The notes under the pieces: generated by a model | The model's database searches: none | What the model saw: only the letters and a program-made list of their open reading frames with translations | What the model was told of the DNA's origin: nothing | Assembly: GCF_000017265.1 (NCBI RefSeq) | Contig: NC_011144.1 | Span: forward strand, 372,001-436,000 | Direction: 5' to 3' | DNA length: 64,000 bases | DNA from: Phenylobacterium zucineum HLK1 | Lineage (GTDB): Bacteria > Pseudomonadota > Alphaproteobacteria > Caulobacterales > Caulobacteraceae | Shown: in pieces, positions 19,220 to 28,179 of the stretch | Layout of the letters: each line of letters opens with the position of its first letter | Position numbering within the stretch: the stretch's first letter is position 1 | Translations under genes and position numbers: made by a program

Positions 19220-20362
19220 CTAGATCGTCCGCGCCACCACTTCCTTCATGATCTCGGACGTGCCGCCGTAGATCCGCTGGACGCGGGCGTCGCGCCACAG
19301 GCGGGCGATGGGATACTCGTTCATGTAGCCCGCGCCGCCGTGCAGCTGGAGGGCGGCGTCGCACACCTCCCACTGCAGCTCGGTGTGGAACAGCTTGGCC
19401 GCCGAGGCCTCGGCCGCGGTCAGCTTGCCCTCCAGATGGCGGGCGATGCACCAGTCCAGGTGCGCCCAGCCGGCCTGCAGCTTGGCCTTCAGCCCGGCCA
19501 TGGTGAAGCGGGTGTTCTGGAATTCGAACACCGCCTGGCCGAAGGCGCGGCGCTCCTTGGTGAACTTCGCGGCCTCGTCGAAGGCGCGCTGGGCGCCCGC
19601 CTGTCCCGAGACGGCGATGCCGAGGCGCTCCTGCGGCAGCTGGCTCATCAGGTAGACGAAGCCCTTGCCTTCCTCGCCCAGGCAGTTGGCCAGGGGCACG
19701 CGCACGTCCTCGAAGAACAGCTCGGAGGTGTCCGCCGAGTTCTGGCCGATCTTGTCGAGGTTGCGGCCGCGCTTGAAGCCCTCGCGGGTCGCCTCGACCA
19801 GGATCAGCGAGATGCCCTTCGACCCGGCGTTGGGGTCGGTCTTGGCGACCACGATGATCAGGTCGGCGTTCTGGCCGTTGGTGATGTAGGTCTTGGACCC
19901 GTTCACCACATAGTGGTCGCCGTCCTTCCTGGCCGTGGTGCGCACGCCCTGCAGGTCGGAGCCGGTGCCGGGCTCGGTCATGGCGATGGCGGTGATCGCC
20001 TCGCCCGAGACCATCTTGGGCAGCCACTGCCGCTTCTGCTCTTCCGAGCCGTAGTTGACGAGGTAGTCGGCGACGATGTCCGACTGCAGGGTGATGCCGG
20101 CCGACGAGCCCGCGTAGGACAGCTCCTCGTCGATCACGGCGTTGTAGCGGAAGTCGAGGCCGAGGCCGCCGTACTCGGCGGGCACGGTGGGGCACAGCAG
20201 GCCCGCCTCGCCGCAGGCCAGCCAGAAGGCGCGGTCGACGAGGCCTTCCTCCTCCCACCGGTCGAGGTTGGGCGTCAGCGCCCGCTCGAAGAATTTCCGG
20301 ACCTGGTCGCGGAAGACGTTCAGGTCCTCGTCGTAGACGGTGCGGGTGTCGGTCTGCAGCAT
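19220..20362 (-). CDS. Acyl-CoA dehydrogenase
   Basis: FAD enzyme of fatty or branched-chain acyl-CoA oxidation. The 380 residues have family motifs PAEYGGLGLDF, AMTEPGTGSDLQGVRTTA (FAD contacts), QERLGIAVSGQAGAQRAF, and the C-terminal HGGAGYMNEYPIARLWRDARV...IYGGTSEIMKEVVARTI. The Glu in GYMNEYP fits the catalytic base position in most members. The chain length preference cannot be told. It lies 63 bases downstream of yihA on the same strand but has no obvious functional link to it. Confidence 0.92.
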   Translation of the reverse strand: MLQTDTRTVYDEDLNVFRDQVRKFFERALTPNLDRWEEEGLVDRAFWLACGEAGLLCPTVPAEYGGLGLDFRYNAVIDEELSYAGSSAGITLQSDIVADYLVNYGSEEQKRQWLPKMVSGEAITAIAMTEPGTGSDLQGVRTTARKDGDHYVVNGSKTYITNGQNADLIIVVAKTDPNAGSKGISLILVEATREGFKRGRNLDKIGQNSADTSELFFEDVRVPLANCLGEEGKGFVYLMSQLPQERLGIAVSGQAGAQRAFDEAAKFTKERRAFGQAVFEFQNTRFTMAGLKAKLQAGWAHLDWCIARHLEGKLTAAEASAAKLFHTELQWEVCDAALQLHGGAGYMNEYPIARLWRDARVQRIYGGTSEIMKEVVARTI

Positions 20363-20425
20363 CGCGGTCTCCGGGCGTTTCCGTCCCGAGTTAGCGGGCT
20401 GACGCCGCGTCGGGGAAGAGGGCCG

Positions 20426-21067
20426 TTACGCGAAACAGGCCGCGAGGATCTCGGCGCGCAGCTCGGGAATGCCCGTCCCCTTCTCGGACGAGGTGGCCAG
20501 CACCCGCGGGAAGGCGGCGGGGCGCTTGGAGACCTTCTGCAGCGTCTCGGCGACCACCTTCTCCACCTCGGCGGCCCGCAGCTTGTCGGCCTTGGTGAGT
20601 ACGATCTGGTACGAGACGGCGGCCACGTCGAGGGCGTCCAGGGCCTCCTTGTCGACGTCCTTCAGGCCGTGGCGGGCGTCGATCAGCAGGTAGACGCGCT
20701 TCAGGTTCGGCCGGCCGCGCAGGTAGTCGCGGCCGAGGTTCTGGAACTTCCTGGCCACCGACTTGGAGGCCCGGGCCCAGCCGTAGCCCGGCAGGTCGAC
20801 CAGCCGCAGCTTCTCGTCGGCGACGAAGAAGTTCACCTCGCGGGTGCGGCCCGGCTCGTTGGAGGCGCGCGCCAGGTCCTTGCGGCCGGTGACGGCGTTG
20901 ATCAGCGAGCTCTTGCCGACGTTCGAGCGGCCGGCGAAGGCCACCTCGGGCAGGTCGGGGTCGGGCAGGCCCGAGATCGCGACTGCCCCCATCAGGAAGC
21001 GCACCGGGTGCGCGAACAGGACGCGCGCGGCCTCCAGCTCTTCGGCGTCGAAGACCGCGTCCGTCAT
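20426..21067 (-). CDS. yihA: Ribosome biogenesis GTP-binding protein YihA/YsxC
   Basis: 213 residues. GTPase motifs: G1 [16 protein letters not shown]2/G3 region [13 protein letters not shown] and [11 protein letters not shown]4 LTKADKL. This TRAFAC-class GTPase acts in large ribosomal subunit assembly. The start was placed at 21067, giving [18 protein letters not shown]; it lies 2 bases after the yidC stop. The rpmH-rnpA-yidC-yihA order is widespread in alphaproteobacteria and supports the call. Confidence 0.95.
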   Translation of the reverse strand: MTDAVFDAEELEAARVLFAHPVRFLMGAVAISGLPDPDLPEVAFAGRSNVGKSSLINAVTGRKDLARASNEPGRTREVNFFVADEKLRLVDLPGYGWARASKSVARKFQNLGRDYLRGRPNLKRVYLLIDARHGLKDVDKEALDALDVAAVSYQIVLTKADKLRAAEVEKVVAETLQKVSKRPAAFPRVLATSSEKGTGIPELRAEILAACFA

Positions 21068-21069
21068 GC

Positions 21070-22866
21070 TCAACCCGCCGGCTTCGGCTTGCCGGTGAGC
21101 TTCCGGATGATCTGGTCGATCGGGTTGTCCACCTTGAAGCGGCGCATGATCACGTACTGCTGCAGCAGGGTCAGCACGTTGGACCAGGTCCAGTAGATCA
21201 GCAGGCCCACGGCGAAGGGCGCCATGATGAAGGTGAAGATGATCGGCATGAGCTGGAAGATCTTCTGCTGGATCGGATCGCCGGCGGGCGGGCTCATGGC
21301 CATCGTCAGCCACATGGTGAAGCCGTAGAGGATCGGCAGCACGCCCAGGTGCAGCGGCCCGTTCAGGAACGCGCCGATCAGCGGGGCCGAGGCCGGATCC
21401 CACGGGATCAGGCCGAACAGGTTCCAGATGGTCGTCGGATCGCGCGCCGACAGGTCCTGGATCCAGCCCATGAAGGGGGCGTGCCGCATCTCGATGGTGA
21501 CGGTCAGCACCTTGTAGAGGGCGTAGAAGACCGGGATCTGCAGCAGCAGCGGCAGGCAGCCGGCGAGCGGGTTTACCTTCTCGCGCTGGTAGAGGGCGAG
21601 CAGCTCCTGCTGCTGCTTGGCCGGATCGTCCTTATATTTCTTGCGCAGCTCCTCCATCTGGGGCTGCACCTTCTTCATCTTGGTGATCGACTCGTACTGC
21701 TTGTTGGCGAGCGGGAAGAAGATCAGCCGCACGACGACGGTCAGCGCCAGGATGGCGAGGCCGAAGGTGCCGATGTAGCGGTGGATGAACTCCAGGAACT
21801 GGAAGATCGGCCGGGTCAGGAACCAGAAGTTGCCCCAGTCCACGGCGTTGTCGAAGTGGGCGACGCCCAGCGACTGCTCGTAGTCGCGCAGGATCGGCAC
21901 CTGCTTGGCGCCGGCGAAGAAGCGGGTGGTCTCCGAGACCTGGCGGCCGGCGGGGATGGTGACCGGCGCGCCGACGAAGTTGGCGTCCAGCACGTCGACG
22001 CCCGGCGCCTGGGTGCGGCGGAACTGGCCGGTGACGGCCTCCTGCTGGCCGGGGATCAGGGCGGCGAGCCAGTACTTGTCGGTGATGCCGAGCCAGCCGC
22101 CGGTCGAATTGTAGGCCGGGCCGCCGCCTTCCTTGCGCCACTTGCCGTACTTCACCTGCCGCAGCTTGCCGTCGAGCCAGCCGATGGCGCCCTCGTGGAC
22201 GATCTGGTTCTTGCCGAGGTCGGCGGGGACGCCCTGGCGCTGGACGGTGCCGTAGGGGGCGATGGTGACCGGCTGGCCCGTCGTGTTGGCGACGGTGTCG
22301 GTGATCGTGAACAGGTAGCGGTCGTCGACCTCGATGCGACGGGTGAAGGTCAGGCCCTGGCCGTTGGCGTAGGTGAGGACCACGGGCTGGCCGGGAGCCA
22401 GGGTGGAGCCCTGGGCCAGGGTCCAGACGGCGCCCGAGTCGGGCAGGCCCGGGACGTTCGCGCCGACCCAGCCGACCTCGGCGAACCAGGGATACTGGGC
22501 GCCCTCGGGGCGCAGCAGCTCCACCGGCGGGGAGTCCTTCTCCACCGTCTGGCGGAAACGGTCGAGATAGAGGTCGTCGATGCGGGCGCCGCGCAGCGAC
22601 AGCGAGCCGGTCAGCATCGGGGTGTCGATCTTCACCCGCGGCGTCGCGGCGACGGCGGCCTGGCGGGTCATGGCCTGCGGGACCTGGGGCGCGGCGGGCG
22701 CGCCCGCCTGTCCGGCCTGGGCGGCGGCGGCCGGCGGCGCCTGGCGCGCGAGCTCGGCCTGGCGGCGCTTGTCGGCCGGCCCGATCACGAAGACCTGGTA
22801 CAGAACCAGCAGGAGGGCCGCGCACACGAAGAAGATGATCGTGTTGCGGGTGTTGTCGTCACGCAT
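21070..22866 (-). CDS. yidC: Membrane protein insertase YidC
   Basis: 598 residues. An N-terminal transmembrane helix ([19 protein letters not shown]) is followed by a Pro/Ala/Gln-rich linker, a large periplasmic β-domain (about 60-370) and the C-terminal five-helix insertase core beginning [20 protein letters not shown]. The core keeps [39 protein letters not shown] and the C-terminal [16 protein letters not shown]. It inserts inner-membrane proteins with or without SecYEG. yidD, the other accessory factor, is 37 kb away beside thrS. Confidence 0.97.
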
Positions 22867-22898
22867 TCGGGGGACGGTATCCGTAGAGGGGGCGGGCC

Positions 22899-23261
22899 CT
22901 AGCCTTCGGGGGCCTCACGGTCGGCGGCGAGCCTTATCAGCGCGCTTTTCACATCGTCAAGCAAACGGGCCCAGGGCCGGGTGGTCACACCGCCGCGGGC
23001 GATGAAGACATAGTCGACGCCGGGACGGGCGTGTTCGGGCAGCAGCAGGCGCGCGGCCTCGCGCATCCGGCGCTTGGCGCGGTTGCGCTGGACGGCGCCG
23101 CCGATGCGCTTGGTGGCGGTGAATCCGGCCCGGACGAGGGGCGCGCCGTCGCCGCGGGGCCGAGCCTGGACCACCACCGCCCCCTTGGCGCAGGACGGCG
23201 CCTTGGCGCAGGCCAGGAAGTCGGCGCGCTTCTTCAGGCGTTCGATGGGCAGGTCGGGCAT
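22899..23261 (-). CDS. rnpA: Ribonuclease P protein component
   Basis: 120 residues from ATG at 23261, chosen because AAGGA lies 11 bases upstream; an ATG at 23273 is possible. The family signature is clear: [10 protein letters not shown] near the start and the basic helix [17 protein letters not shown] (about residues 67-83) that contacts RNase P RNA. Cleaves the 5' leader of tRNA precursors. rpmH lies 160 bases upstream, and yidC follows after 32 bases. Confidence 0.95.
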
Positions 23262-23286
23262 CGCGGCGCCCATCCTTAAGCGTCGT

Positions 23287-23305
23287 GGCCGGGCTTGTCC
23301 CGGCC
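23287..23305. repeat. Dispersed hairpin, GGCCGGG-CTTGT-CCCGGCC
   Basis: A perfect 7-bp stem with a CTTGT loop lies between rpmH and rnpA. The same architecture (ggcccga-cttgt-tcgggcc) is found at 48280-48298, and a CTCGT-loop version at 48351-48367, read on the minus strand. A second GC hairpin (cggccggg-acgg-gcccggccg type) lies close by around 23380-23405. These are REP-like elements of a kind common in alphaproteobacterial intergenic DNA. Confidence 0.65.
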
Positions 23306-23421
23306 ATCCGGACGCGCGAATGCAGCGGAATTGCGCGAGGCGCAGCCGCTGCGGGTCACTGGCGAATTCGGTGTGCAGGGACGGCCGGGACGGGCCCGGC
23401 CGTAAAGTGGCCGTGTCGCGC

Positions 23422-23556
23422 TTAGGCGCTCAGGCGCTTGCGGCCCTTGGCGCGGCGGCGCGCGAGGATCTTCTGACCGTTCTTCGTGGACATGCGAAGA
23501 CGGAAGCCGTGACGGCGCTTGCGCACGAGACGCGAGGGCTGAAAGGTCCGCTTCAC
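23422..23556 (-). CDS. rpmH: Large ribosomal subunit protein bL34
   Basis: A 44-residue gene from a GTG start at 23556. It reads [17 protein letters not shown], then [20 protein letters not shown] and KRLSA. The product is very basic and full length for bL34. It heads the rpmH-rnpA-yidC-yihA run. A well-spaced sigma-70 promoter lies 33 bases upstream of the start codon. Confidence 0.97.
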   Translation of the reverse strand: MKRTFQPSRLVRKRRHGFRLRMSTKNGQKILARRRAKGRKRLSA

Positions 23557-23588
23557 TGGTTAGCTCCGGGTCGAAAATCGAGGCGCGG

Positions 23589-23617
23589 TGGATAGTGGAA
23601 CGGGGAGGGCCTGTCAA
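23589..23617 (-). promoter_or_regulatory. rpmH promoter
   Basis: On the minus strand, TTGACA (23617-23612) and TATCCA (23594-23589) are exactly 17 bases apart. The -10 ends 33 bases before the rpmH start, which would give a leader of about 25 bases. It is the best consensus housekeeping promoter I found in the window and fits a highly expressed ribosomal gene. Confidence 0.75.
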
Positions 23618-23693
23618 CCGCGCCCCGTTCGATCGCTCGGCTCAATCGGCCAAATTGACCGGCTAAGTCAATGGGCGAAGTCGGTCGGCCAAG

Positions 23694-24443
23694 TCACTCA
23701 GCGAGCGTGACCACCACCGGCCCGCGGCGGGTGGCGACCAGGGTGTGCTCGTACTGGACCGTCGGCTGGCCGCCGGGCGGGCGCAGGGTCCAGCCGTCGC
23801 CGGCCTCTTCGACCCAGTCCGCCCCGAGGGACAGGAAGGGCTCGATGGTGAAGACCAGGCCCTCGGTGATCGTCCGGCGGTCGGACGGCTCCCACCAGGT
23901 GGCGATCTCGGTCGGCTCCTCGTGCAGGCTCCTGCCCACGCCGTGGCTCGCGAGGTTGCGCACGAGGCTGTAGCCGTTGCGGTCGGCGAAGGCCTCGATC
24001 GACTTGCCGATGGCGTTCAGCGGCCCGCCGGGGCGGACGGCGCGGATGCCGGCCCACATGGCGCGGCGCCCGTCGCGGCACAGGCGCTCCACCTTCGGCG
24101 CCGTCGGCGGCACGGCGAAGCTGGCCCCGGTGTCGGCGAAGAAGCCGTCCAGCTCGGCCGAGACGTCGATGTTGATCAGGTCGCCCGCCTCGACCTTGCG
24201 GTCGTCCGGGACGCCGTGGGCCACGTCGGGGCCGATCGAGATGCAGGTGGCGCCAGGGAAGGCGTAGGTCAGCTCGGGCGCCGAGCGGGCGCCGGCGTCC
24301 TCCAGCATCTTGCGGCCCAGGCGGTCCAGCTCGCGGGTGGTGATCCCGGGCTCCAGCGCCTCGCCCATGGCCTTCAGCGTGCGCGCCACGAGGCGGCCGG
24401 CCGCCTTCAGCTTCTCGAGGTCGTCTTCGCTGCCGATGGTCAT
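23694..24443 (-). CDS. map: Type I methionine aminopeptidase
   Basis: 249 residues. Metal ligands are in the expected order: Asp in INIDVSAELDGFFADTGAS (two Asp), His in LASHGVGRSLHEEP, Glu in FTIEPFLSLG and Glu in YEHTLVATRRG. Removes N-terminal Met after deformylation by Def. It is last in a run on the minus strand behind the TetR-esterase-oxidoreductase genes (18-base gap), which suggests it can be read from that unit as well as from its own promoter. Confidence 0.94.
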   Translation of the reverse strand: MTIGSEDDLEKLKAAGRLVARTLKAMGEALEPGITTRELDRLGRKMLEDAGARSAPELTYAFPGATCISIGPDVAHGVPDDRKVEAGDLINIDVSAELDGFFADTGASFAVPPTAPKVERLCRDGRRAMWAGIRAVRPGGPLNAIGKSIEAFADRNGYSLVRNLASHGVGRSLHEEPTEIATWWEPSDRRTITEGLVFTIEPFLSLGADWVEEAGDGWTLRPPGGQPTVQYEHTLVATRRGPVVVTLAE

Positions 24444-24461
24444 GGTCTGGAGGTCCGGAAA

Positions 24462-25442
24462 CTAGAGGTCTGGGCGGATGATCGTCTTGCCGACGACGGT
24501 GCGGTTCGCCAGCGTCTCGAACGCGGCGCGCCAGTCGTCCAGCGGATATTCGCGGTGCACCCGGGGCCGCACCCTCCCCTCGGCGGCGAGCCGCCAGATG
24601 GCCTCGATGTTCTCGCGGCCCTTGTCGGGGAACTGGCGGCCGTACTCGCCGGCCCGGACGCCGTGGACCGAGAAGCCCTTGATCAACGCGATGTTGGCCG
24701 GCAGCGTCGGCAGGCGGCCCGAGGTGAAGCCGATGACGAGCAGCCGGCCGCCGAAGGCGATGCAGCGGGTGCTCTCGTCGAACACGTCGCCGCCCACCGG
24801 ATCGTAGATCACGTCGGCGCCGCGCCCCGCGGTGATCTCCTTCACCCGCTCGCGGAAGCCGCCCGTGACGTTGACCACGGCGTCGGGGGCGTACTCGTCG
24901 GCGATCACCTTCAGCTTCTCGTCCGAGGCCGAGGCGGCGATCACGCGGGCGCCCAGGACCTTGGCCAGGTCGACGGCGGCCAGGCCGACGCCCCCCGCCG
25001 CGCCGTGGACCAGCACCCATTCGCCCGGCTGGACGTTGGCCGCGCGCACCAGGGCCACATAGGCGGTGAGGTAGGCGACCGGATAGCCCGCCGCCTGGGC
25101 GAAGGAGAGATGGCCGGGCTTGGGCCGCAGCTGCGAGGCGTGGACGAGGGCGTACTCGGCGCAGGCGTTGCGCGCCCCGCCGGCCACCGGATCGCCGAGC
25201 GCAAAGCCCGTCACGCCCTCGCCCAGGGCGTCGACCTCGCCGGCCAGCTCGAGGCCGGGGGTGAAGGGCAGGGCCGGCTTGTGCTGGTGTTCGCCCCGGG
25301 TCTGCATCAGGTCGGGGAAGTTCACCGCCGCGGCCCGCACGCGCACGCGCACCTCGCCGGGACCGGGCTCGGGGACCGGGACCTCCTTGACGACACAGCC
25401 CTGGTAGTCCGGCGCGAGCCGCTCGACGACGAGGGCCCGCAT
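24462..25442 (-). CDS. NADPH:quinone oxidoreductase family protein (zinc-free MDR)
   Basis: 326 residues of the medium-chain dehydrogenase/reductase superfamily. The N-terminal GroES-like domain has PGPGEVRVRVRAAAVNFPDLMQTRG. The Rossmann motif is VHGAAGGVGLAAVDLAKVLGA (about residues 143-163). The catalytic-zinc cysteines are absent, as in quinone oxidoreductase and enoyl-reductase members. The start overlaps the stop of the upstream esterase, so the two are coupled and probably act in one catabolic or detoxification unit under the TetR regulator. Confidence 0.88.
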   Translation of the reverse strand: MRALVVERLAPDYQGCVVKEVPVPEPGPGEVRVRVRAAAVNFPDLMQTRGEHQHKPALPFTPGLELAGEVDALGEGVTGFALGDPVAGGARNACAEYALVHASQLRPKPGHLSFAQAAGYPVAYLTAYVALVRAANVQPGEWVLVHGAAGGVGLAAVDLAKVLGARVIAASASDEKLKVIADEYAPDAVVNVTGGFRERVKEITAGRGADVIYDPVGGDVFDESTRCIAFGGRLLVIGFTSGRLPTLPANIALIKGFSVHGVRAGEYGRQFPDKGRENIEAIWRLAAEGRVRPRVHREYPLDDWRAAFETLANRTVVGKTIIRPDL

Positions 25443-26488
25443 CAGGCGAGGCGGCCTTCGTAGGCCTCGCGCACCAGGCCGGCGATCTCGCGGCAGGCGA
25501 TGTCGGCGGCCGGCACGGCGCCGGTGAAGGCGGTGAAGGCGTGGGCCAGGCTGTCGTAGCAGCGGTAGGCGGTGGGGACGCCCGCATCGCGCAGCCGCTT
25601 GGCGTAGGCCTCGCCCTGGTCCACCAGCGGGTCGAAGCCGGCGGTGACCACGACCGCCGGCGCCAGGCCCTTGAGGCTCTTCTCCTTCAGCGGCGACAGG
25701 CGCGGGTCGGCCGGATCGTCGCCCGGGCCGAGGTAGTGGCGCATGAACCAGTCCATCATCGGCCGCGAGAGCGGGAAGGCGTCGGCGTAGGTGGTCATGG
25801 AGGCCGTCTGCGACGCCACGTCCGTGCAGGGATAGACGAGGAGCTGCAGCACCGGCTGATCCTCGCCCGCCCGCTTCAGCATCTGGCAGGCGGCGGCGGT
25901 GAAGTTCCCGCCCATGGAATCGCCGCCCAGGGCCGCCTTGCCCGCGGGGGCGCCGAAGCGGCCGGCGTTGTCCCGGCCCCAGCGGTAGGCGGCCAGCACG
26001 TCGTCGAGGCCGGCGGGAAAGCGGTGCTCGGGCGCGAGACGATAGTCCACCGACAGGACCGGCCCGCGGGCGATCTTCGCCAGCAGGGTGCAGAAGGCGT
26101 GGGTGGTCTCGATCGTCCCGATCACGCCGCCGCCCATGTGGGCCCAGACCATCAGCGGAGCCTCGGGGTCCTGCCCCTGCGGCCGGTAGGCGCGGGCGGG
26201 GATCTCTCCGGCGGCGCCGGGGACGGCGAGGTCCTCCCAGGTCACGCCGGGCTCGGGCGAGCCGGCCACCGCGGCGATGGCCTGGGTCTCGCCCCGGCGG
26301 GCTTCCTCGGGCGAGAGGCTCTCCATCGGCGGGGCGCCGCGCGCCTGCGCCGCCAGGAACTGGAGCCGCGGGTCGAGGGTGCGCCCGCCCTTGTAGACGA
26401 CCCCGCCGCCCGACATCAGCCGCAGCACGGGGGCGGGCAGGGACAGGAGGGTGCGGGCGATCAGGCGCTGGGCCCCGGCCGGCGGCAT
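25442..26488 (-). CDS. Alpha/beta hydrolase, hormone-sensitive-lipase type
   Basis: 348 residues. Catalytic Ser lies in GGDSMGGNF, with the Asp in TAGFDPLVDQG and the His in DSLAHAFTAF. The family also shows VDYRLAPEHRFPAGLDD. The oxyanion motif, normally HGGG, reads HMGGGVIG, so its first Gly is replaced by Met. It is likely an esterase acting on short acyl esters. It lies 3 bases after the TetR gene and overlaps the oxidoreductase gene, so it is probably part of that regulator's target operon. Confidence 0.88.
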   Translation of the reverse strand: MPPAGAQRLIARTLLSLPAPVLRLMSGGGVVYKGGRTLDPRLQFLAAQARGAPPMESLSPEEARRGETQAIAAVAGSPEPGVTWEDLAVPGAAGEIPARAYRPQGQDPEAPLMVWAHMGGGVIGTIETTHAFCTLLAKIARGPVLSVDYRLAPEHRFPAGLDDVLAAYRWGRDNAGRFGAPAGKAALGGDSMGGNFTAAACQMLKRAGEDQPVLQLLVYPCTDVASQTASMTTYADAFPLSRPMMDWFMRHYLGPGDDPADPRLSPLKEKSLKGLAPAVVVTAGFDPLVDQGEAYAKRLRDAGVPTAYRCYDSLAHAFTAFTGAVPAADIACREIAGLVREAYEGRLA

Positions 26489-26491
26489 CTC

Positions 26492-27112
26492 CTACTTCGC
26501 CCCCGGCAGGCCGCGCAGGCCGTTGAGGATCATGGCCACGGCGAAGTCGGTGGCGGCCTGGGTGTCGATGGGGCGGCGCTCGATCATCTTGTCCCCGACG
26601 TCGCGGGCGATGGCGATGCAGGCGGCCGCCATGTAGTCGGGGTCGGCCACGGGCCCCCGGCCGGCGGCGATGGCCTCCATCAGGGCGTCCCGCACCTCGG
26701 CGAAGACGGCGGCCATCTCGGGGGTCTCGCCGTGGACGTGGGGGTGCGGCTCGCCGGGCGGACGGCGGGCCAGCCAGCTGGTGTGCTCGTCGGCCATGAA
26801 GCCGAAGTAGGCGGCGATCGCCTGGCGCACGAAGGTCTCGAAGTCGTCGCTGGAGGCGCGGATCTTCTTCAGGATTGGGCCGAAGCGCCGCGCGCCGTCG
26901 TCGGCGAGGGCGGCGAACACCTCCTCCTTCGAGCGGTAGTAGTTGTAGAAGGTGCCGGCGGCCAGGCCGGTGCGGCGGATGATGTCGCGCACCGTGGCGG
27001 CCTCGTAGCCCATCTCGCCGAAGACCTCGCGCGCGGCGTCGAGGATCGCCTGGCGGTTCTGGACCTTCGTCTGCTCGCGCTTGCCGACGGGAAGATAGGC
27101 GACCTGGGCCAT
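26492..27112 (-). CDS. TetR/AcrR family transcriptional regulator
   Basis: 206 residues from ATG at 27112. The N-terminal helix-turn-helix is RQAILDAAREVFGEMGYEAATVRDIIRRTGLAAGTFYNYYRSKEEVF in outline (about residues 17-65); the C-terminal ligand-binding part is less conserved. No Shine-Dalgarno sequence precedes this ATG. A perfect 16-bp palindrome centred about 35 bases upstream looks like its operator. An alternative ATG at 27154 lies inside that palindrome. It heads a minus-strand run with an esterase and a quinone oxidoreductase, so autoregulation plus control of these genes is the natural inference. Confidence 0.92.
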   Translation of the reverse strand: MAQVAYLPVGKREQTKVQNRQAILDAAREVFGEMGYEAATVRDIIRRTGLAAGTFYNYYRSKEEVFAALADDGARRFGPILKKIRASSDDFETFVRQAIAAYFGFMADEHTSWLARRPPGEPHPHVHGETPEMAAVFAEVRDALMEAIAAGRGPVADPDYMAAACIAIARDVGDKMIERRPIDTQAATDFAVAMILNGLRGLPGAK

Positions 27113-27135
27113 GGAGGGTGTGCAGACTCGTTCTA

Positions 27136-27159
27136 CGAAAATGACGCGCGTCATTCTCG
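27136..27159. promoter_or_regulatory. Palindromic operator upstream of the TetR gene
   Basis: AATGACGCGCGTCATT (27140-27155) is a perfect 16-bp palindrome. Extended to 27136-27159 it remains symmetric at 11 of 12 half-site positions. Size, symmetry and position just upstream of a TetR gene match a TetR-dimer operator. It occurs in the only sizeable gap of that gene run. Confidence 0.75.
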
Positions 27160-27203
27160 CGGGTAACGCGGGGGCCTGCAAGCGTTCCGTGGCGTGACGG
27201 TGG

Positions 27204-28028
27204 TTACAGGTCCTGCGGCCGGAACTCCGGATCGACCCGGCGGATGAACTCCATGGCCGCGGCCGGGGCGCGGACCTTCCCCTCGTGGATGACGAAGGCG
27301 TAGACGTCGCGCGGCTCCTCGGGCGGGCCGGTGCGGTCGATCGGGCGCATGTCGTCCGGGATGCGGCCCTCGGCGTAGGCCCGGAACCGGCCGGCCCACA
27401 GGTCGAGATCGGCGGGCGAATAGCCGGTGGGGATGTCGTCCGAGGCCGACAGCAGCCGCAGGTAGACGAAGTCGGCGGTCACGTCAGGGATGAAGGGATA
27501 GTTCTCGTTCTCGGAGTTGCAGATCGCCACGTTGTGGTCGCGGCAGAGGGCGACGAACTTCGGGTCGGCGAAGCTTGCGTTGCGGACCTCGACCACGTGG
27601 CGGAGCCTGAGGTTGTCCAGGCTCTTCGGCAGCAGCTCGAGCCAGCCGGCGAAGTCGTCGTAGTCGAACTTCTTGGTGGGGGCGAACTGCCACAGGATCG
27701 GCCCGAGCCGGTCGCCCAGCAGGGCCAGGCCCTGGTTCAGGAAGATCTCCATCGAGCCCTTGCCGTCGGCGAGGACCTTGCGGTTGGTGCAGAAGCGCGA
27801 GGCTTTCACCGAGAACTGGAAGCCCTCGGGCGTGGCCGCGCGCCACTTCTCCCAGCTGTCGGGCTTGAAGCTGGAATAGTAGGTGCCGTTGATCTCGATG
27901 ACGGTCAGGCGGCGGCTGGCGTAGGCCAGCTCGTCGGCCTGCCGCAGGCCCGCCGGATAGAACACCCCGCGCCAGGGCTCGAACGTCCAGCCGCCGATCC
28001 CGCACCGGATCCTGCCTGCCGCCGCCAT
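27204..28028 (-). CDS. DUF72 domain-containing protein
   Basis: 274 residues with the family's N-terminal GIGGWTFEPWRGVFYP, the FSVKASRFCTN strand and VVEVRNASF. The fold is TIM-barrel-like. No enzymatic activity is established for the family. It lies upstream of the TetR gene on the same strand, but the palindromic operator and 90 bases separate them, so it is probably a separate transcript. Confidence 0.88.
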   Translation of the reverse strand: MAAAGRIRCGIGGWTFEPWRGVFYPAGLRQADELAYASRRLTVIEINGTYYSSFKPDSWEKWRAATPEGFQFSVKASRFCTNRKVLADGKGSMEIFLNQGLALLGDRLGPILWQFAPTKKFDYDDFAGWLELLPKSLDNLRLRHVVEVRNASFADPKFVALCRDHNVAICNSENENYPFIPDVTADFVYLRLLSASDDIPTGYSPADLDLWAGRFRAYAEGRIPDDMRPIDRTGPPEEPRDVYAFVIHEGKVRAPAAAMEFIRRVDPEFRPQDL

Positions 28029-28095
28029 GGTGGGCCTCCCGCCTTGATCGCGCCTTTAGCTAACGTCGATCCGCGAAGTTCTCAAGATGTTCCAG

Positions 28096-28120
28096 CTGGG
28101 CTGGGCTGGGCTGGGCTGGG
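28096..28120. repeat. Five tandem copies of CTGGG
   Basis: A perfect pentanucleotide repeat (ctggg)5 in the 150-base gap between the M28 peptidase and the DUF72 gene. It is non-coding here. Confidence 0.9.
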
Positions 28121-28143
28121 CGGCGGCAGGCCGGGATAGAGAA

Positions 28144-28169
28144 AGGGCGGCGCGTTGCGGCGCCGCCCT
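28144..28169 (-). terminator. Intrinsic terminator of the M28 peptidase gene
   Basis: AGGGCGGCGC (28144-28153) and GCGCCGCCCT (28160-28169) form a perfect 10-bp stem with a 6-base loop, 10 bases past the peptidase stop. Read on the minus strand the stem is followed by TTTCTCTATC, a short T-rich tail. Confidence 0.75.
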
Positions 28170-28179
28170 CCGGAGGACC

